The translations under genes and the position numbers were made by a program. Source: Oscarella lobularis (lineage: Eukaryota > Porifera > Homoscleromorpha > Homosclerophorida > Oscarellidae). From it: a DNA stretch of 64,000 nucleotides. Location of the stretch: positions 1,424,648 through 1,488,647 of the forward strand of contig NC_089177.1 of the NCBI RefSeq assembly GCF_947507565.1, written 5' to 3'. Below, in pieces: positions 32,713 to 48,220 of the stretch; the stretch's first letter is position 1, and every line of letters begins with the position of its first letter. Below the pieces are notes generated by a model. It did no database searches. It was not told the DNA's origin and was given only the letters and a program-made list of their open reading frames with translations.

Positions 32713-35700
32713 CTACACCCAATGTTCGGAAAAGTCAAAGAGGCTACAAGTTACCTTGAGCTGTATTATCAGAGTCCCCTTGGCTGTTGCAAAGATTTTC
32801 TCTATTTCTGCAAGTGGAGTAAAAAAGATTGACTTCTGTTTGCCACCTTGAAGAAAGCTTTCTTCGGAAAATATCAAGTGTCTAGTTAGAGTAAAACAGT
32901 CACTTGCAGAGAAACATCTCCCTCCCATGCACCACCCCCACCTATTGGTAAGAAGAAGAACAGTTTTCGGTTTAGTGAAAACGTGAGCAAAGTAGATGTC
33001 TGAAGCGAAATCTCCTCCATCAACGACCTTTAGTAAATTATTCAATGATCTAGTATATAGTCAGAATACGAGAATTGATCTCACTTGAAGAATATCATTT
33101 CCTGTAGCAGAATGCGTACAGTAAGGACGAATGATCTAAAGAACAAAACGAAAGACGTTTTAATGAAAACGCATCATCGACGCGTCTGACCTTGTCCTGA
33201 TTAATAAATCGTGCAGGACGTTGAAAACAAACCACTTTTTCTAAATCAGCTGTCCTATTGTTAGAAGAGAGAGAAGATGTAGAAAAGTGCTAATTCAATT
33301 GCTACTGCCAGAGAGTACTTGCTTATTCCTTGAAAGGTACTCGTCGCAAAGTCGACGACGCCGCCAACAGGGCGAGCCACGACGCCTAGCAATCCCTTGC
33401 CGACGCCTTTGAAAAACCCTTCCACTCCTTCACTTTGGGCACCTGCTCAAAAATGCTGAAATTAATATTACCAAGGGGCATTGGGCGGACAATGCCTTGA
33501 ACGGGCTTAGTCACAATGCCGGTAATGCCACCAACAAATCCCTAAGAACAAAATCATTTACTATACCAATGAATAGCTACTACATTCTTAACGATCACCT
33601 TCAGAAAACCTCGAGCTCCCTTTGCAACGCCTTCCTTGACGTCTTTGGGCTTCTTCGCCTGCGCCCTTTCCTTTATCACTTCGTCGTCGAGACTGAGAGT
33701 AGCCAGGCCTTTTCCAAGAGTACCTGTCACACGTGATACGGCACCAAAAACGCCGCCTAAAGCAAAAGAAAGCGGCGGTGAGACAAAAAGTACAGGAAAG
33801 GATTCATCTGTGTATGCGATATACCAACGGTGTGGCTCACAAGACTCTGGAAACCGTAGGCAACTCCTACAGCAAACTGACGAGGTCCTTGAATAGCTCC
33901 CTGTGCACAGAAGTTGAGGGTGTGCAAAAGTCGGAAAAAATTCTCAATTGTACCTGGTACGGTTCGTAAAACAAGTCAAACACGCCATCTTTGATGTCGG
34001 TCACTAGTCCAAATGGATTTCCAATGACGTCCAAGCCAAGTATGAGCGCGTATGTTTGTTTGATAGCCTACGCACAAAACGATTCAGAGGTAAACACGTA
34101 CAGCGATTTAGGCCCATGGCTTTACTTGAGTCGTATAGTGCTTCCGAATTCCGTGTATCAGTTGCTGCTTGGTCCGCGACTGACCAGTCAACTCAAAATA
34201 AGCCAATCTTCACGAGAAAGCCGTGGTCATAGCTACCGCACGCATACCGTATTTACCTCAGTTCTACGTCTTCGACATCGGTGAGTGCTATCCCAATAGA
34301 TTTGAGAAGAAATTTGACAAAATCGACTGGTAGTCTGATCTGACGGCTCTCCTCCGCTTTCATCCCAGAAGAATCAATAGAAAAACTCACGTGAATCTAG
34401 AACAAAAGATGGAGAGAACGGACAAAAAAACAAATCAATACCTTGACCGGAGAGAGATGAAGGAAACCGATATAAATACGTCGGTCTTGACTAATAGCCT
34501 GCAGAAAATGAATCGATCAACCTAGAGCAGCGACTCAACTTCCCTAACGAACCTTCAATTTTAATGTTTCCGGAATGCTTCTCGATACTATTTCAAGATC
34601 CTTCTGAAAACGCGTAGTCTAAGGCGAATGCAGGTTAGGTAAAAATTGTACACATGCACGCATGTCGTACGTGTAGTTGGCCTGATTTTCTGTCCCCACG
34701 TTCGGGCGTAAAGAGATCTATAAGAGAGCCAATGAAGCCCATGTCGACGCGGACGGCCATTTCCTGGACCAAAACCATTAGGTACCTAAAGGTGCGAATT
34801 CTTAAAAGAAGAAACGATCCAATAAGGCTAAAGACTACTACTGTACTTGATCTGGCGCGCATTTGACGCTTCCGTTCTGCTGAAGACCATGCTCGCTTCA
34901 ACAAAAGGCTTTGGAGCTAACAGGGGAATCATTATTGGGTTAGGATGAGACTGAGTTCTAGGTTTACCTGCTACTGATCTTGGAGGAGGAACAGGATTGA
35001 ATACAACAGGAAAAACTTTCTGATTCATCTGATTGTCAATCTGGAAGATAATTTTTGATACACTTTCTCTTCCTCTCTCACATAAATCTCTTACCTGTAT
35101 TCGATTTATGATTCCGTGCAGGAAGACGTGGTGAGGCGATAGACTACACTGAAACGAGATTCCGTCGTATTGAGTCCTTTTCAGCGACCCAGCTTTAGGT
35201 TTGATCAATTTGAGGTCACTAGGATTGCTGAAATCAACCTAAAGAGAAATGCAGCCTAATGTGCGACCAACTGCAACGAAGAAGCCTTACCGCGAGACCC
35301 AAGCCTCCGGCTTTCGATGGATCGTTGTAGACAGCCTCGAGCTTCAGACACAGTTCGCCGCTTTCTTTTTGAAAATGCTTTTTCTTCTCAGGCTTGAATT
35401 CCCACGTAACATTGGAGCTAGATGCAAGCCGAATTACAAAACCTGCATTTTCTTACTCCAAAACGAGGTGACGTACCTGGTAATGCCAACATAAGCCACG
35501 GTTTTTGATTGCCAATCATCGACCAATGACAATCCAACGCTGGGTAACGACACGTTCAATTCAAAGTCGGGCTGCTCAATGTGGTCAGTCTAAATAGCAC
35601 ACCAATTAGGTAACAGTTATTCCGACCGAGTTAACCCTACTTCAGTGGCCTTGAACACTTCCGATTTATTGTCGGTAAAAAGATATACCCGTTGAAGCCC

Positions 35701-38700
35701 GTCTAGAAAGGAAGCGCAGTAGACAGTGTTATCATCGCGCTTTGAAAACGACATTTTTCCTCTCGAATCCTGTACCCACAAAGAAGATGATTGCTGAAGA
35801 ACTATGCCGAAGTGGAGAAATCCTTACCTGTTTTAGATCATTGCAAAATAGACGCTCTGAAAATGAATGAAATTTCCAGCAGAAAACGCGCTTTCCGTTC
35901 GGATTCGACCAAGTAAACATTTGACTGGTCCCGCTGTTGACGCAGACGCCGGCGCTTTCTTCGTCTCTGAGCGCCAATATTCGGCCGGAATACGACGTGA
36001 CATGCACGATCTAACCTTTGAAATACGGTCACGGGGATGTCTTCCTGCAGGCGATTTTCAAGGCGCACAGGAGACGAGCCGACAAAGTAAGGCATGAAAG
36101 TGATGATTGATGACGAATCGGAGATTTCCACTTGAACGTGAACTCCTCGAACCTGTAGAAAGAAAAGCTTTAGCGGAAAAAAAAACATGCACAGAATAGA
36201 CCCACAGTTCCTTCTAATTTCAATAGAGTTGATTGAGCTTTGTTGAAGGCGAACTTGCAAGATTCCGGCTCGCTCTCTGACCCGAGTTTCAAAGACATTA
36301 GACCCGACCTGCCCTTGGTCCAATAAGGTATCCACTAAAACGGCGAAGGATCGGTAAATATAAGTTGCAAGCTCTTTTAGACAAACTTCTCCAGCCTCAA
36401 CGTTCTCTGTTTTGCCATCTTCGTACAAAATGACTTTTTCCTGAACAGACGCTTATATATAACTTTATACAGTAGGCGAAATCTCACGTTTGTTTTGTTG
36501 ACTACAATCTGGTACGGCAAGAATGCGACGATTCGACTCAATCCGAAGCGTGTCAATCTCACTTGAAGTCCGATCTGAATCACACAATTTCCCTAACTGA
36601 CCCTTAATTCGAATTGAAATAATCACCTCATAAATTTGATCGCCTTTCTTGCACTTGATATTGCCTCCGCTTCCCGCTGCATCAATGGAAAACAATTTTG
36701 ACCATTCGGATTCACACACTTTAAGACGAATCTGATAAAAGGTAAGGAAGCAGATTTTCGTAGAAGGTAATAAACGATTTCTCTCTTTCTCGCCTTCTGC
36801 TTGGAGCCTGGTTTCGGAAAGCCAAATAAAAGAGCATCGTTAGTTGATTTTTGAGTCATACTGTACGATGCACCATTAGCCTAGAAACAGATTCATAAAT
36901 AGACATTTCTAAACAGTCGGCGACATGTTACGCGACACTCATGCATGCAGGGAACTCTACGCCTTACAGATATGTATGTCATCTGCATTCATGCATGCAC
37001 TAAAGTTCTGAGGTATACAATACACCGTCGATTGAATTCAAATAAGCGGGCTGCATCAACTTACCATGTACTGAAGAATCGATCTCGTCTTATTCACTAT
37101 CCAATAGGGTGCGTAGATGTAGGCCTCTACTGACTTCGTAACCAACAATCGAATACCAAACATCTAGTATATAAACTCAAAATAGACTGTATACATATTA
37201 AATTTAATCTCAGCTACTTTACCATTGACATCGGTTTTTCCTCTGACGATTTTGAAGTCAACTGCAAATGAATCAGGTCAGACTTATTGTTGGGATTGAG
37301 CGTAGCGTCTCCTCTCCACTCGAATCCCAAATCGTCATTTATCACGAAGACCAAGGTAAAGCCTCTCTCTGCGTCAACTCGAAGTGAATTGTAGTGCTCC
37401 TTTTCGCCGCCAGTTAACATGAAATCGGCTTGCACGCCCTTATTTATAGAAATTCATTAACAAAATCCGTCTAACAACTGTTACCACCTCAGCGCGAACT
37501 AGTAGCTCTCGAGGAAGACAATTGTGCAGCACTAAAGGCACGTAAAGGTTCATAGTATGATGAGGCACTTCCCGCGGAATCTTGCTGAAATTGATAAACG
37601 TTTCAGGTTCTGTGACCAACTAAAAGAACGTCGTGCAGCAGCACAAGTAAAGAGTCTGCACGTGAACTTACACGAGTTACATATTCGGGAATATTGTCGG
37701 AACTCGAACTACAAACAACGCAACGTCGCCTCCACGGAGAAGCCGAAGTCTCACTTTTCCAGCTGAATTTCTCGCTGCACCGATACCTTGGAAGTCGAGT
37801 ACCATAAAACGAGTCTTCATCGAACGGTGCGACTTACCCAAAACCCGTTGGAGTGATTGAAAAACTGCTCGTGGACGCATCAAAGAGAGGCACGTAGTAC
37901 CATTCCGAACAACCTAGTTGAATAGCCGGCTCGTTCGAACCATTGACGTATACATCAACATCAAGGAGCAGGTTGTTTTGAATCTAATCAGACGAGACGG
38001 GAGCTAGCAGTGCAAAGAAACAAAGAAACAAACACTATATACCAAACCTTAAGAGCGGACCGGATTCTGATTATTTTTTGCGTTTCTACTAGTTCAATTT
38101 CGCACACCAGAGCGACACGCTGAAAAGAAAACATCACCAACACTATAAGCTATTCTAAAGGATAAGGTTTGTGCCTCAGGCGCAGAGAGAATGTACAGCA
38201 GCTGGCCAGTCTTAGACACAGGTACATCCGAGAGTTCCGCAAAGGGTTCGATCTGCAAATACAGTATGAACAATACTAGAAGCGACTCATGGTCTTCCAC
38301 ACACCTTGATGCTAATGAAATGATCCTTTTTCACATAGAGACTCTCGCAATCGGCGTCAAACGTCTTGCTGAGAACTTCAACGTCGCCTCGCGTGTCGCA
38401 TTCGTAGTAGAGAGGACACGAAGTGCCGTCTTCCATGTCCAAACCACGCTCACCTGAATCATTCTAAACCGATGAAGTTTGATGCACAACTTTTTATAGT
38501 GGAGATAGCGTTCCACTGACCAGAAAAGAAAACGTGTTCCCGGGAAGAACTCTTATCTGCTGTCCAGTCTAAACAAAAAAGGTGGAGAAAATGAAGGACA
38601 AATTTTTGAGCTATACCTTGTTCTCAATCAAATACGGAGGCAAGCTTTTAGCACAAGAAAGCTCATTGGGATTTTGTTCTTGTTCGGTCCACGCCTGAAA

Positions 38701-41700
38701 ATCTAGCACTAAACAAGATATTCTGTGCAAACGTTTCGTCTGACTCTGATTAGCTTCTGAATGACGTCAAGGCCCGTTTTCGTAATAGTCAGTTCCAGTG
38801 GATCGCTTGACGATACGGAGAGAGCGGTCGCCGCCGGAGGCACACTCACGTCCGCGTTCGTGCTTGTCGTCGAGCCCATACTATCGACTTCACTTGCCTC
38901 GTCCTCTTCGGAAATCGGCGCGACAGAGACGTCATCGGGAATTGCTGTTTCCGTTTCTCTCTGGTGTTTTCTCACGTTGACGAGAAGTTTCCAGCGACTG
39001 TATTTGAATCGCGACATTGGAACAGGTTCGAGAATGGGCTCCCAAACGGCAACGCGATCGTTAAAATAGGACAATTCTAAGGCGAGAAACGCATCGCAGA
39101 CGAGCTAGAAAAATTGAACGAATATTCTCAGCCTACTCTAAATGCTTCGACTGCGGCGTTCGGAGACGCCGTGAAAGCCTTCTACTCACCTCGTTAGACC
39201 AGTTGTTCAGTTCCGCACTGGCACTGCCACTAAGAGCTATAACTGGATAAAACCAGCCTTTGCTTTCATTTTCTAGTTTGACGTCTAAGCGTTCAATCTC
39301 AATGAGCATCTAAAATTAAAAAGAAAGATGTATTCGAAGCCCTAAAAGCGAGCGAGCCTTTCACTGGCCTTTTCAATTGCACATTCAGACACTGCAGATT
39401 GAGAGGAGAAAACATTTTCCCGCTTGTCAAGCGCTCTCCTGTGCCGCTCCATCACATTGGCTTTTTGATTGAAGACCCCTTTCCCAGCAATGCGAGCTTC
39501 AAAAGAAGCATCTTTTATAAACAACAGAAAGTGATAATAGTAATGCAGCACTAGAGTGGATGCAACATTCACCGACCTGACTGGCAGTACCACTTGCTCT
39601 CGTCGACGGGCTTGGAGTCCCACAAGTCAATCGGACACGTTTCTATCACAGTCACTTCCTCGTCGGGACGCGGTACCAAGTCCTAAGCAAATAGCGGTGT
39701 TGACAAAAAATCGATGTCTCCACCTGCTGACAGTCCTACCTTCCACGTTGCTTTTCCACCCTTGACAATGTTCAAAAAGATGTGCACTGTGTGTGGACTA
39801 ATGGACGCAGTTAGAGCGGACGTTTCAACGCTGATCTTTTTCTCTTTCGTCTCGCGATCAAAAGAGTGAACAAATTTTACGCTCAGAGGACTCACAATCT
39901 AAAAAGCCATAATAAGTAACCAAATTGATCAAATTCCTTTTCTCACCTCAGACGACAGTGTGGCTTGTTCGTGATAGAAGCAGGTGTGCACGGAAAAGTC
40001 TGGCACAGTTAGTAGAAACTTTTGACTCTTAGCATCGGCTTTGTGAAAGCGCCCCGCCGCACCAAACTCAAGAATACACGTCTGTCGGAAAATTCGAGAG
40101 ACGTCCTATGAATTCTTACTTTGGCTATGACCGCACGTGTTTTACGACTAGTTGCATTTTCCAATAGAAACAGCTTCATGTTATTGATTTTGAATGCGAT
40201 TGACTTGGGCGATAGCCGGAGACGCTCTAGTGCTTCTAAGGCGATTATCTTGAGCTTTTCCGAAACGCCGCGAGAGATGAGCGTCTTGACAAAATAGGAG
40301 GTATGCAGGAAAAAATCGACAGCGCCGGCAATGTGAAAATCGTTGAGAGATGCAGAGACTAAGAAAAGAGATAGATAATCCTTTCGTGACTCACAAGGAA
40401 GCCGCACCTAAACGCTCGCCATGAACGGGCTTCGCATAATCTAGTTCAACCAGAAACTTGTTCCTTGTCCCGGCAATTCGACTGATGATCCTGAAAGACA
40501 ATTAACATTGCTAAATATACACACGTGATCATTGTCTTCAGGACCTTGTGACTCCTCCTTCCATTCCATCTCTAGAATCATTAAGCACCAGGTCTTCCAG
40601 TTTCGCTTGAAGAGACAGGTTCCCTTCTGAAGTTTCTTCCAAATGAACAGAAGGATCAATGACCGACAAGTCGGCCAATAGCGCTTTTCTCGACATCAGA
40701 GAAATGCCTAGTCTATTCAACTTCGCGTCCATCTTCAATTTCACGTAGGGCGGCTTTTCAAGTGGAAGAGGCAATATTTGAACGGTGGCAGATGGCACCT
40801 GAAGAGGCGGCGGCGGAGCTCTATAACAAAATATGCACTTTTACTACCCACAGCAAGATACGTCCTACTGACTTGGAGAGATCCAAACCGTCGATAAATT
40901 TGAGCGCTTTGAGAATCGTTGTCTCGTGAAGATTCACATTGAGAGAAGTGACGTTCAATGCCATTTCAATTTCGGTCGAAGCGAAGTCGGTCACAAAGCG
41001 AGAAGACGCGGGATCGATCTGTAGAAAACGCCATCGATGATAGAATAGCCCAAAAAACGTCCTTCACTTTTCTCAGACGAAATCGAATCAGTTCTGTTTC
41101 GTTCTGTGAGACAACTACGTTGAGAAGTTCTCCAGACTCCACTGCATAAGATAGTCGGAAACGTTCAGACAAAAAGCGCCAGGGTATACTTGCCTTGTAC
41201 GGAATAGTCAAGCAGCGAGATCATTCTTAGAGAAGCGTCCAGTCCAACGTGCTCGTCTTCAACTTGTACAGAGGCTGCTACAGACTTGATAAAAAAATGA
41301 AGCCACAGCTTGCGATCAGTCAAGACAGCCACCGACACCTGAAGCGCATCTTATGTAGAACTTTCGTCTTCTGGGATGATCTTTGGTACCTCGGGAAGTT
41401 CAAAGCGTACGTCAGCAATTGTATCCTGAAAGGCGAAGGAATGCTTGACGTCCAGAGACTTCTCAGGAAGCGCTTGAACGGACGTCTCCCGAGTCGCGAT
41501 TTCGACAGGAACTAGATTTTAGGAGACGTTCATAGTTCATAGACTAGAGTCATGAATGATACCACAGTACCTGTCTTTGCTGCTTTTTTCTGCTGCATTT
41601 CTTTCAGGTTAATATTCTCTTCCAAAAAGGCGAACACAAAGTCGATTTCTTCCTTTCCTCCTTTGATCTAAACAGCATACATTTACCAATCCGAACGACT

Positions 41701-44700
41701 ACGCGGTAAAGTGCAATATCGTACTTCGATTTTCGGTAAATTTCCTTTGACGGAGACTAGGGGAAGGCCTTCGTGACGAGACGACAGACACCGGTGAACA
41801 GAAACACCGAGCTCCATTGGACTGACAACCGTAACATCAGTGCCCGAAGGATGGCCTCTCCTAAACGAAAAAGACTAGTCGCGGCGCTTGCAAAAAGAGA
41901 GTCGCGCTATTGTACCTCGTCAATTCTAATCGGGTTAAATTGACTTCGAGAGAGTCAACCAGGACCTTGTAGGAAGAGGAAGGAGATTCTTTGTGAGTAA
42001 AACGATTCGTCAATACAATTCGTCCCAAATTAGCTTCCAATCGCTCATCGCTACAACTGCTTCTTGGAGCAATAATACAAGGTGCAGCAAGCCGAATATC
42101 AAATTTGATGCGAGTGTTGATGTTGTCCTTCATCTGGAGAAAAAGACATAGGCACGAGTGAAGAGACGTGGAAACTCAAAGCCCACCTTATCTTTCGCCG
42201 CAGATGCCACTTTTGCTGCCTTTTGTTTGGCAGTTTCAATCACACTGTCACTGGGTTTAAATCCCAAAGCAAAGTTCTAAAAAATTCGAGCCTTAGTCAA
42301 AACTATGATCCATGGAGGCACAGAAGCTTTCAGATGAAAACCAAACTGCCAATTAACGGAATGCAGAAATTCTCTCGGTTAGACCGTTCCTTGTACAATA
42401 AATAAAAAACGGGGCACAAGATTGGGCACATTACAGTATCAACTACGAAGGCGCTGTCTCCAACGTAATTAATTAAAAATATCGTGATTTTTACCATTAG
42501 GTCTTGTACGAACGTATTGACGAAAACGACTCTGAGCGCCGCGCCATCCAACTTCACTTCTACGTCAGCGCAGTCCAAATCGAGCATCTGGTCCTTGTTA
42601 TCACGGTTGTAAACGCGGACCTGCAGAAACAAATAGAAAAGCCTTGTCATTTAGCATTAAATGCTTCTGACTTTGGCATTGAAGAGTTCGTCGGACTCGT
42701 CGGCGATTTGAACGATCTACAGTTACAAACGTAGCACGAATTATAATCTAAGTAATGATGTTCTTTCAACCTTTTTGTATTTCGTGTTTTCAGCCCCGTC
42801 AACGACAAAGAAATCCCTCACACTGTTAAGAAGTCAAATTGGATTGAGTGCCAGACGCGTTCATCGTACCAACTCTCTACCTGATCGTCGTATCAATAAG
42901 ATCGGTTTTGACCTTCACGTCTGCCTCAATTTCTGCAAGTTTGCGTCACGAATATTTGACATCTCTGTCCAGTGCAGCTGGTCTAACCTTGAACGTGCAG
43001 TTCTCCTAGATTTCTACTCCCGGACATGATCACAAGGCCTAATTCCTTAAGAGATGCTTCCAGCGATAAAGAGACGGCTTTGGTCTCTTTAGAGGAAAAG
43101 CCTGCTTTATAAAATCAGTGGGCTTCTCGCGTACTTCAAAATCATTGACTTGCCTTTCAATTTTAGCCCTTCAGGAGCTTTCTCTTGCACCACTTCTGAA
43201 AGAACTGATCGTTGCGGTACAATTCTCGTGAAAAAGTCGATGAGACGATGAAGACTATCTTCTTCAACGGTGATGTCAAGCGGTGACACAGTGGCGACCA
43301 CTTCGTTTAGAATACGAAGTTCAGGAGAAGAAACTTTAGTCTAGAGAAAAAATTTGAGCAAACATTCTTCGTATTACTACTAACTTTGACAAATTTCAGA
43401 GACAGGAGCTGAGCGTCAGGACTACAGGTCAAGAGTTCCACATTCTTATCTAAAAAAAGACTAAATTGCTACTAAGCTCCATCACTCTCGCTCGCGACGC
43501 CTACCTGTCCCGCCATTGTCTCTCAGAGCGAGTGGTCCGACCGAGGATTCAACAACCAAGTCCCACGCTCTCATTGAAACTGAAGCTTTTGCGGATTTCA
43601 GGCTAAAATCGCACACTGGCTTCGTTTCTCCTCCTCTTTCCTCTGACATGACGGCGGTAATTTTCTCAAGTACAAAACTGCCGACAAATTGTACGAAGTT
43701 CGTCTCAGGTTTCTCCTCTGAATCAACTGTGCGGTCACTTTCGCCTTCATTCACTACTACTGCGTCTTCGAGAGAGTCTTCAAGTTCTAAATCAGGCAAA
43801 TCATCCTTTTCTCCCAACGACGCCAGGTCAAGTTTGGACGCCGACACGCCCAATTGCGTTAGAGAAGGCAGTTGAGCACCCGCATCCACATTTGAAGTTG
43901 ACTAAAGAATTCGTGTACTATAAAGTTGAAAGGAAGAAGCAAGACTTGCCTTTGTTGGCTTTCTTGCCAGTTCCGGAAGAGGCAAACTCTCAGCAATCTA
44001 AAAACCGTACAGAGTGTATCATTTGCATGCCTGGATTTCGCTATCACCTTGATCATGGTCTGAATCTTTTTGTCCGAGAGAGAGAATTCAATTGCAGGCA
44101 AAACTGCAGCCAACGTAACTCTGATACAACGTCATATATCGATTACATTAGAAATAGATTCTGCTCTAAGCACGAACTTGGGTAAGCGAGTGTCGTTTGG
44201 CACAATAGACTTCCTCAGAATCAACTCAAGCCCAAGAGGCTGAATCAGGTAGAGTGGTGATGCAGGCAAGTGCCTAGAATCCTCCCACACCGATCCTGAT
44301 AATAAGAAATAGTGTAAGTGTAAGTGAGGTTCCAAGTACAACTATAGAGATGCAACTCGTACTCGTGGGAGCTACAAATGCAGAAATTTCGGTCACATCC
44401 AGAGTGAACACGTCGTACGCTTGATCGCCGAGTTGCTGCTGCGATGCGTTCTAAAGCACAGAGGCAAACATGCAGCGTAAGTTTATTTGCAATAAAACGT
44501 ACCTCAGGAAGCTCTTCTTGCAACTGGGACTTGATAGAAAATTGTCCCAAGTCAACGACGACAATGTTTGAAGACCTAGCTCAGGCTGCATTGCAGAAAT
44601 AGCAAAGCCATCAACATTAGAGCGATTACTCGGTCAGTCGACCATTCTCTGGAAGAATGAAGCAAGAGGAGCGTCCTTGAATAGCCACGTCAAAAAGCTA

Positions 44701-47700
44701 AAAATAAATAACTGTTTTGCTAAAAGGAATGAAACGTCGAGGAATAGGGTACACTGCGCTGATCGAGAGCCTGCTGAAGCGATGCTTGGCCACCTTCTCT
44801 CAGATGACTCAACTGATCGCGAGCAGCAGAAAACATTCTAAAGAAGCAGACATCAGGTACGTTACAATATTAGGACTGAAAAAACTACGTTTCTAGCTGA
44901 ATGTTTTCTGGAAGCTGAAAAGCAGAAATAAGAGCGTTGATAGTGGGCTAGATGCAAAACGCAGCCGAATTGTGATTTCAAAAAACCCAATCTTATGGGC
45001 TTTCTACCATGTCCACTGTTATATCTGAAGGTTGAAGTTCGACCCTCAATTTGTTATCTACGTTCTCCTGACTGAGTGGATTGACTTCAAAGCTCACAGA
45101 AACGAGTGACTGACCTGTAAGAGCTAACGCTAACAAGTCAAAAAACACTCACAAAAAACTCTACCCGGTTCTAAAAGCCTCGGCTGCAGTAGGACCGGAA
45201 CAAACCCTTCAACATCCACGCCAAATACGCTCAAAGTAGACGCAGACGCGTGAACACTAACATTGGACAGGTGCAAGCCTTCTTCATAAAACAAAAGCAC
45301 TGCCCACCTGATTCCCTTAGCTGATGGCCTTAATTCAACACTTGTTTCCGTTCCGACCAGCTTAGCATTGACAAGGGTACTAAAATTTTGCTGTCTACCT
45401 AAAACAGGATGGGAAGGGTGGGCCAAACTAACCAGCCGTTGTTTCCTTCAACGGATGCCACGAGAAATGCTAGTTTGAACTTCAACTTGATCTCAACGTA
45501 CTGACAGAGAAACCCAGTATTCAGTAAATTGAAAAAAAATAAGATACATCTTATTATACCTCTTTGGGAAATTCTGCAATAGATGAATCGTCGCTGTAGC
45601 CGATGGCCTCAAAAAGCCTTTTCTTTTCAGTCTCAGAGATTTCAATTGTTTCTCCTGATGGGAACAGATAGACGCACTAAAAAAACGTGGCGAGATTCTC
45701 CTCACCAGCAACTTCAGCCACGGTCACAACCCCTTTATCAGTCTTCTTTTGAAACAGACGTGAAAAGCCCTTCTTTTTCGTCTTGGATGCTTTCGCTGCA
45801 GCCTTTTCCTCTTGGCGTTTTCGAGCCTGCATGCGTCAAGGGCATTGGCCAATCCTTAATTAATTAAGTACTTACATCCGCTTCCGTTAGACCCCTTGCA
45901 AGGGTAATATTGTAAACATCCAAGCGATCTTCCAGCTCCTGCATTGAAAGAATCTGCTGTGGGGGAAATGACTTCGACGGAAATTCCCTACCTCGAGTTG
46001 ATCCTTCTCATAGCGTTTCCCTAAAAGTTTTCTTAGGTAGAGATATCTGTATGACTTGGCTTGGCGTCTGGAAAAGAAAGAGTCAAAAATAACGGTAAGG
46101 GAGATGACAAAACAAACCGATGATTGCGAATGTGTTTCCATGACCACATTCTCGATCGCCTGCGAACGTCTTCAAAAAGAACAGCATTGAAGGCGTACTT
46201 CCACCTAAGGTTTATATAATTAGTTAAGACCCAAAGACATATTGACTAATAGGATACCAGAGGCGAACGTTCTCTTTGCCTCTTGGGCGTCCTGGAGCCT
46301 TGTACTTGATGTATTTCTGATTGAGCACCATCATGTCAAAATTTTCAAGAAGGTGCAGTATTTGAAGAAACTAATATCTGATATACCAAAGGATGACACA
46401 ATAATGCTCGTGCCTTTACCTGTCTCCGAGAAAGGTGAAGACTGATTTGTTCCACAACAAAATTTAGCAGCACCTAATTTATTTATTTATTTATTATTCG
46501 TAAAGATAAGCTTCATCCTACTCTTGGTACGCTCATGTCTACTCCAGGCTTGTTGTTCAGCATGAGCTCTGCTGTCGAAGTCAAAGGAGCCAATACTAAA
46601 GCAAAGACAAGTCACTTCTCTCGCATACTAACGTATGGTTTACTCACCGTACTGATTTTCTTTAGGGAGACTGCTGTCTCGCCTTGCAATTCCATTAAAA
46701 AGATTTCTCTATTGATATAAATCTAAACAGTAAAACACGCCCACGTAGTAACCTGCCTTCCATTCATCTAATGGCAGATCAGCCATCTGTTGTGGACTTG
46801 GGTTCCAATAGATGGCCAAACACTTCAGTTTTAAAAGCTACAAGAGGAAAGACCGTTTCAAAATGTTTCATGGTAATAGAAACAAGGTAGACGCCATGTG
46901 CGTTCCAGAGAAAAACGGTACCTTGTAGATTTGGTCCACCGATCCCTTTATCACTTTTTCAACGTAATCTGAATCCGTTGTCTTTACGGAAATTTCCTCC
47001 AAAGTGACACCAAAGGCAAACGAATGATCCGGATCAGATACCTTTGGAAAATATATATAGCAATTATTACACGCCTTGATAAATTCTTTGCATACATTGT
47101 CTTCGTAACGAACGTGAACGTTTTCGATTAGGAGCTACAAAAAATGATTGACTAAACGAACCCCTCTTATCGCCAATATAACTCACTTCCAAATTTTTCA
47201 CAATTTGCGTTACAACCTTTTCAATAAATTTGCCACTTTTTTCTCCCTTTAGAAATCCTGCAGAAATCATCGAACAGATGAAGAGATGTGCTCCTTGTCT
47301 ATTTCTTACCCTCCTCCTCAAATCGCTTTTTGTCCTCAATCTGTTCCAGCTGGTCTTTCTTTTTCTCTTTTGCTTCCTTTTCTGCCTTCGCTTTGTCATA
47401 CTTGAACTCTAAAATAAACCTTTCCGATACCTAAAGCAGCTGAGAGACTATGCAGGCTACCAGTGGCAGGTGAAACCAAAAGGTAGAGGTCTTTCACCGT
47501 AACAACGGTGCGTGCAGTGTACAAGGATCGCCACGGAATCTTGAGAGTCAGATTCTCTACAAAAAAAGAAGACACCAGTGCGAATTCAAGGCGTGAATAC
47601 AGAGAAGCTTCACTTACGAAGGAATCCGCCTCGAATTCTCACGGGAAGATTTAGTTCGTCCTAAGGCAGAATCTAATCATCTTCGAAGAAGTTACTAGGG

Positions 47701-47919
47701 TGGACAGTGGAGGGCCATACCAGTGCATTCGGCTTCACTTCGAGCTCTGTCAAGACCACATTGCCTAGATTCGTCGGTTGTTTAGCGAAATCGGTGTCGT
47801 TGAACTCTCGAAGCTCGCTTGCCTTTCAAGACGCTGACTTTGAGATGCGACGAGTCCAATTTCTTTACGTAGGGCTTCAGAAACTTGTTTAGTATTGCAA
47901 TAACGACTTTCTCAAACAT
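32713..47919 (-). CDS. VPS13-like: VPS13-family bridge-like lipid transfer protein
   Basis: A very large multi-exon gene with many 40-70 base introns. It starts at 47919 with [18 protein letters not shown] (chorein N terminus), then [24 protein letters not shown]. Next come the [20 protein letters not shown] helix (about 47400-47300) and [17 protein letters not shown] (about 46050). The long middle part builds the lipid groove. [22 protein letters not shown] (about 39050-38980) marks the start of the VAB/SHR-BD region. Near the end are [36 protein letters not shown] and [20 protein letters not shown] (34000-33330), the ATG2-C type helices. A PH-like end follows ([23 protein letters not shown] spliced to HLIFSEESF). 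VPS13 proteins move phospholipids between organelles at contact sites. The 3' end is approximate: the last exon may extend to about 32560. The 5' end is copied at 55198-55748. Confidence 0.85.
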
Positions 47920-48220
47920 AGCGACGACTCAGACGAAACTTTCCAGATTTTCCTGCTTCTTTAGCGCACGAGGGTCAGCTAGACTAAATACTCCTCACTC
48001 TATTTCTCCTACAGAGTTCCCAAATACTGTACTAATCTCTGCTTGATAGACATAAATATAATACAAAAAGAGATACAAATAGGGATAGATGGGTTCATGA
48101 AAATGATGAAACAGCGTCTGGCGCTAGCAAAGAAGCACCAGAAAAAAACTCTTCAAAACTAAAAAGCACTGACTTGGGCAGAACATTCAATTCAACTTTG
48201 ATGTCATCTTCCTCAGTTCC
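47920..48220. promoter_or_regulatory. Short spacer between VPS13 and the nuclease genes
   Basis: About 300 bases separate the stop of the Asteroid-like gene (48221) from the VPS13 start, both on the minus strand. The VPS13 promoter must overlap this spacer or the 3' part of the nuclease gene. No other feature is visible. Confidence 0.4.

Noticed and set aside
32816-32860. A 39-base intron in the VPS13 PH-like exon
   Set aside because: A donor and a good acceptor exist and the frame would be kept, but the unspliced protein fits the expected length of the family's C-terminal region better.
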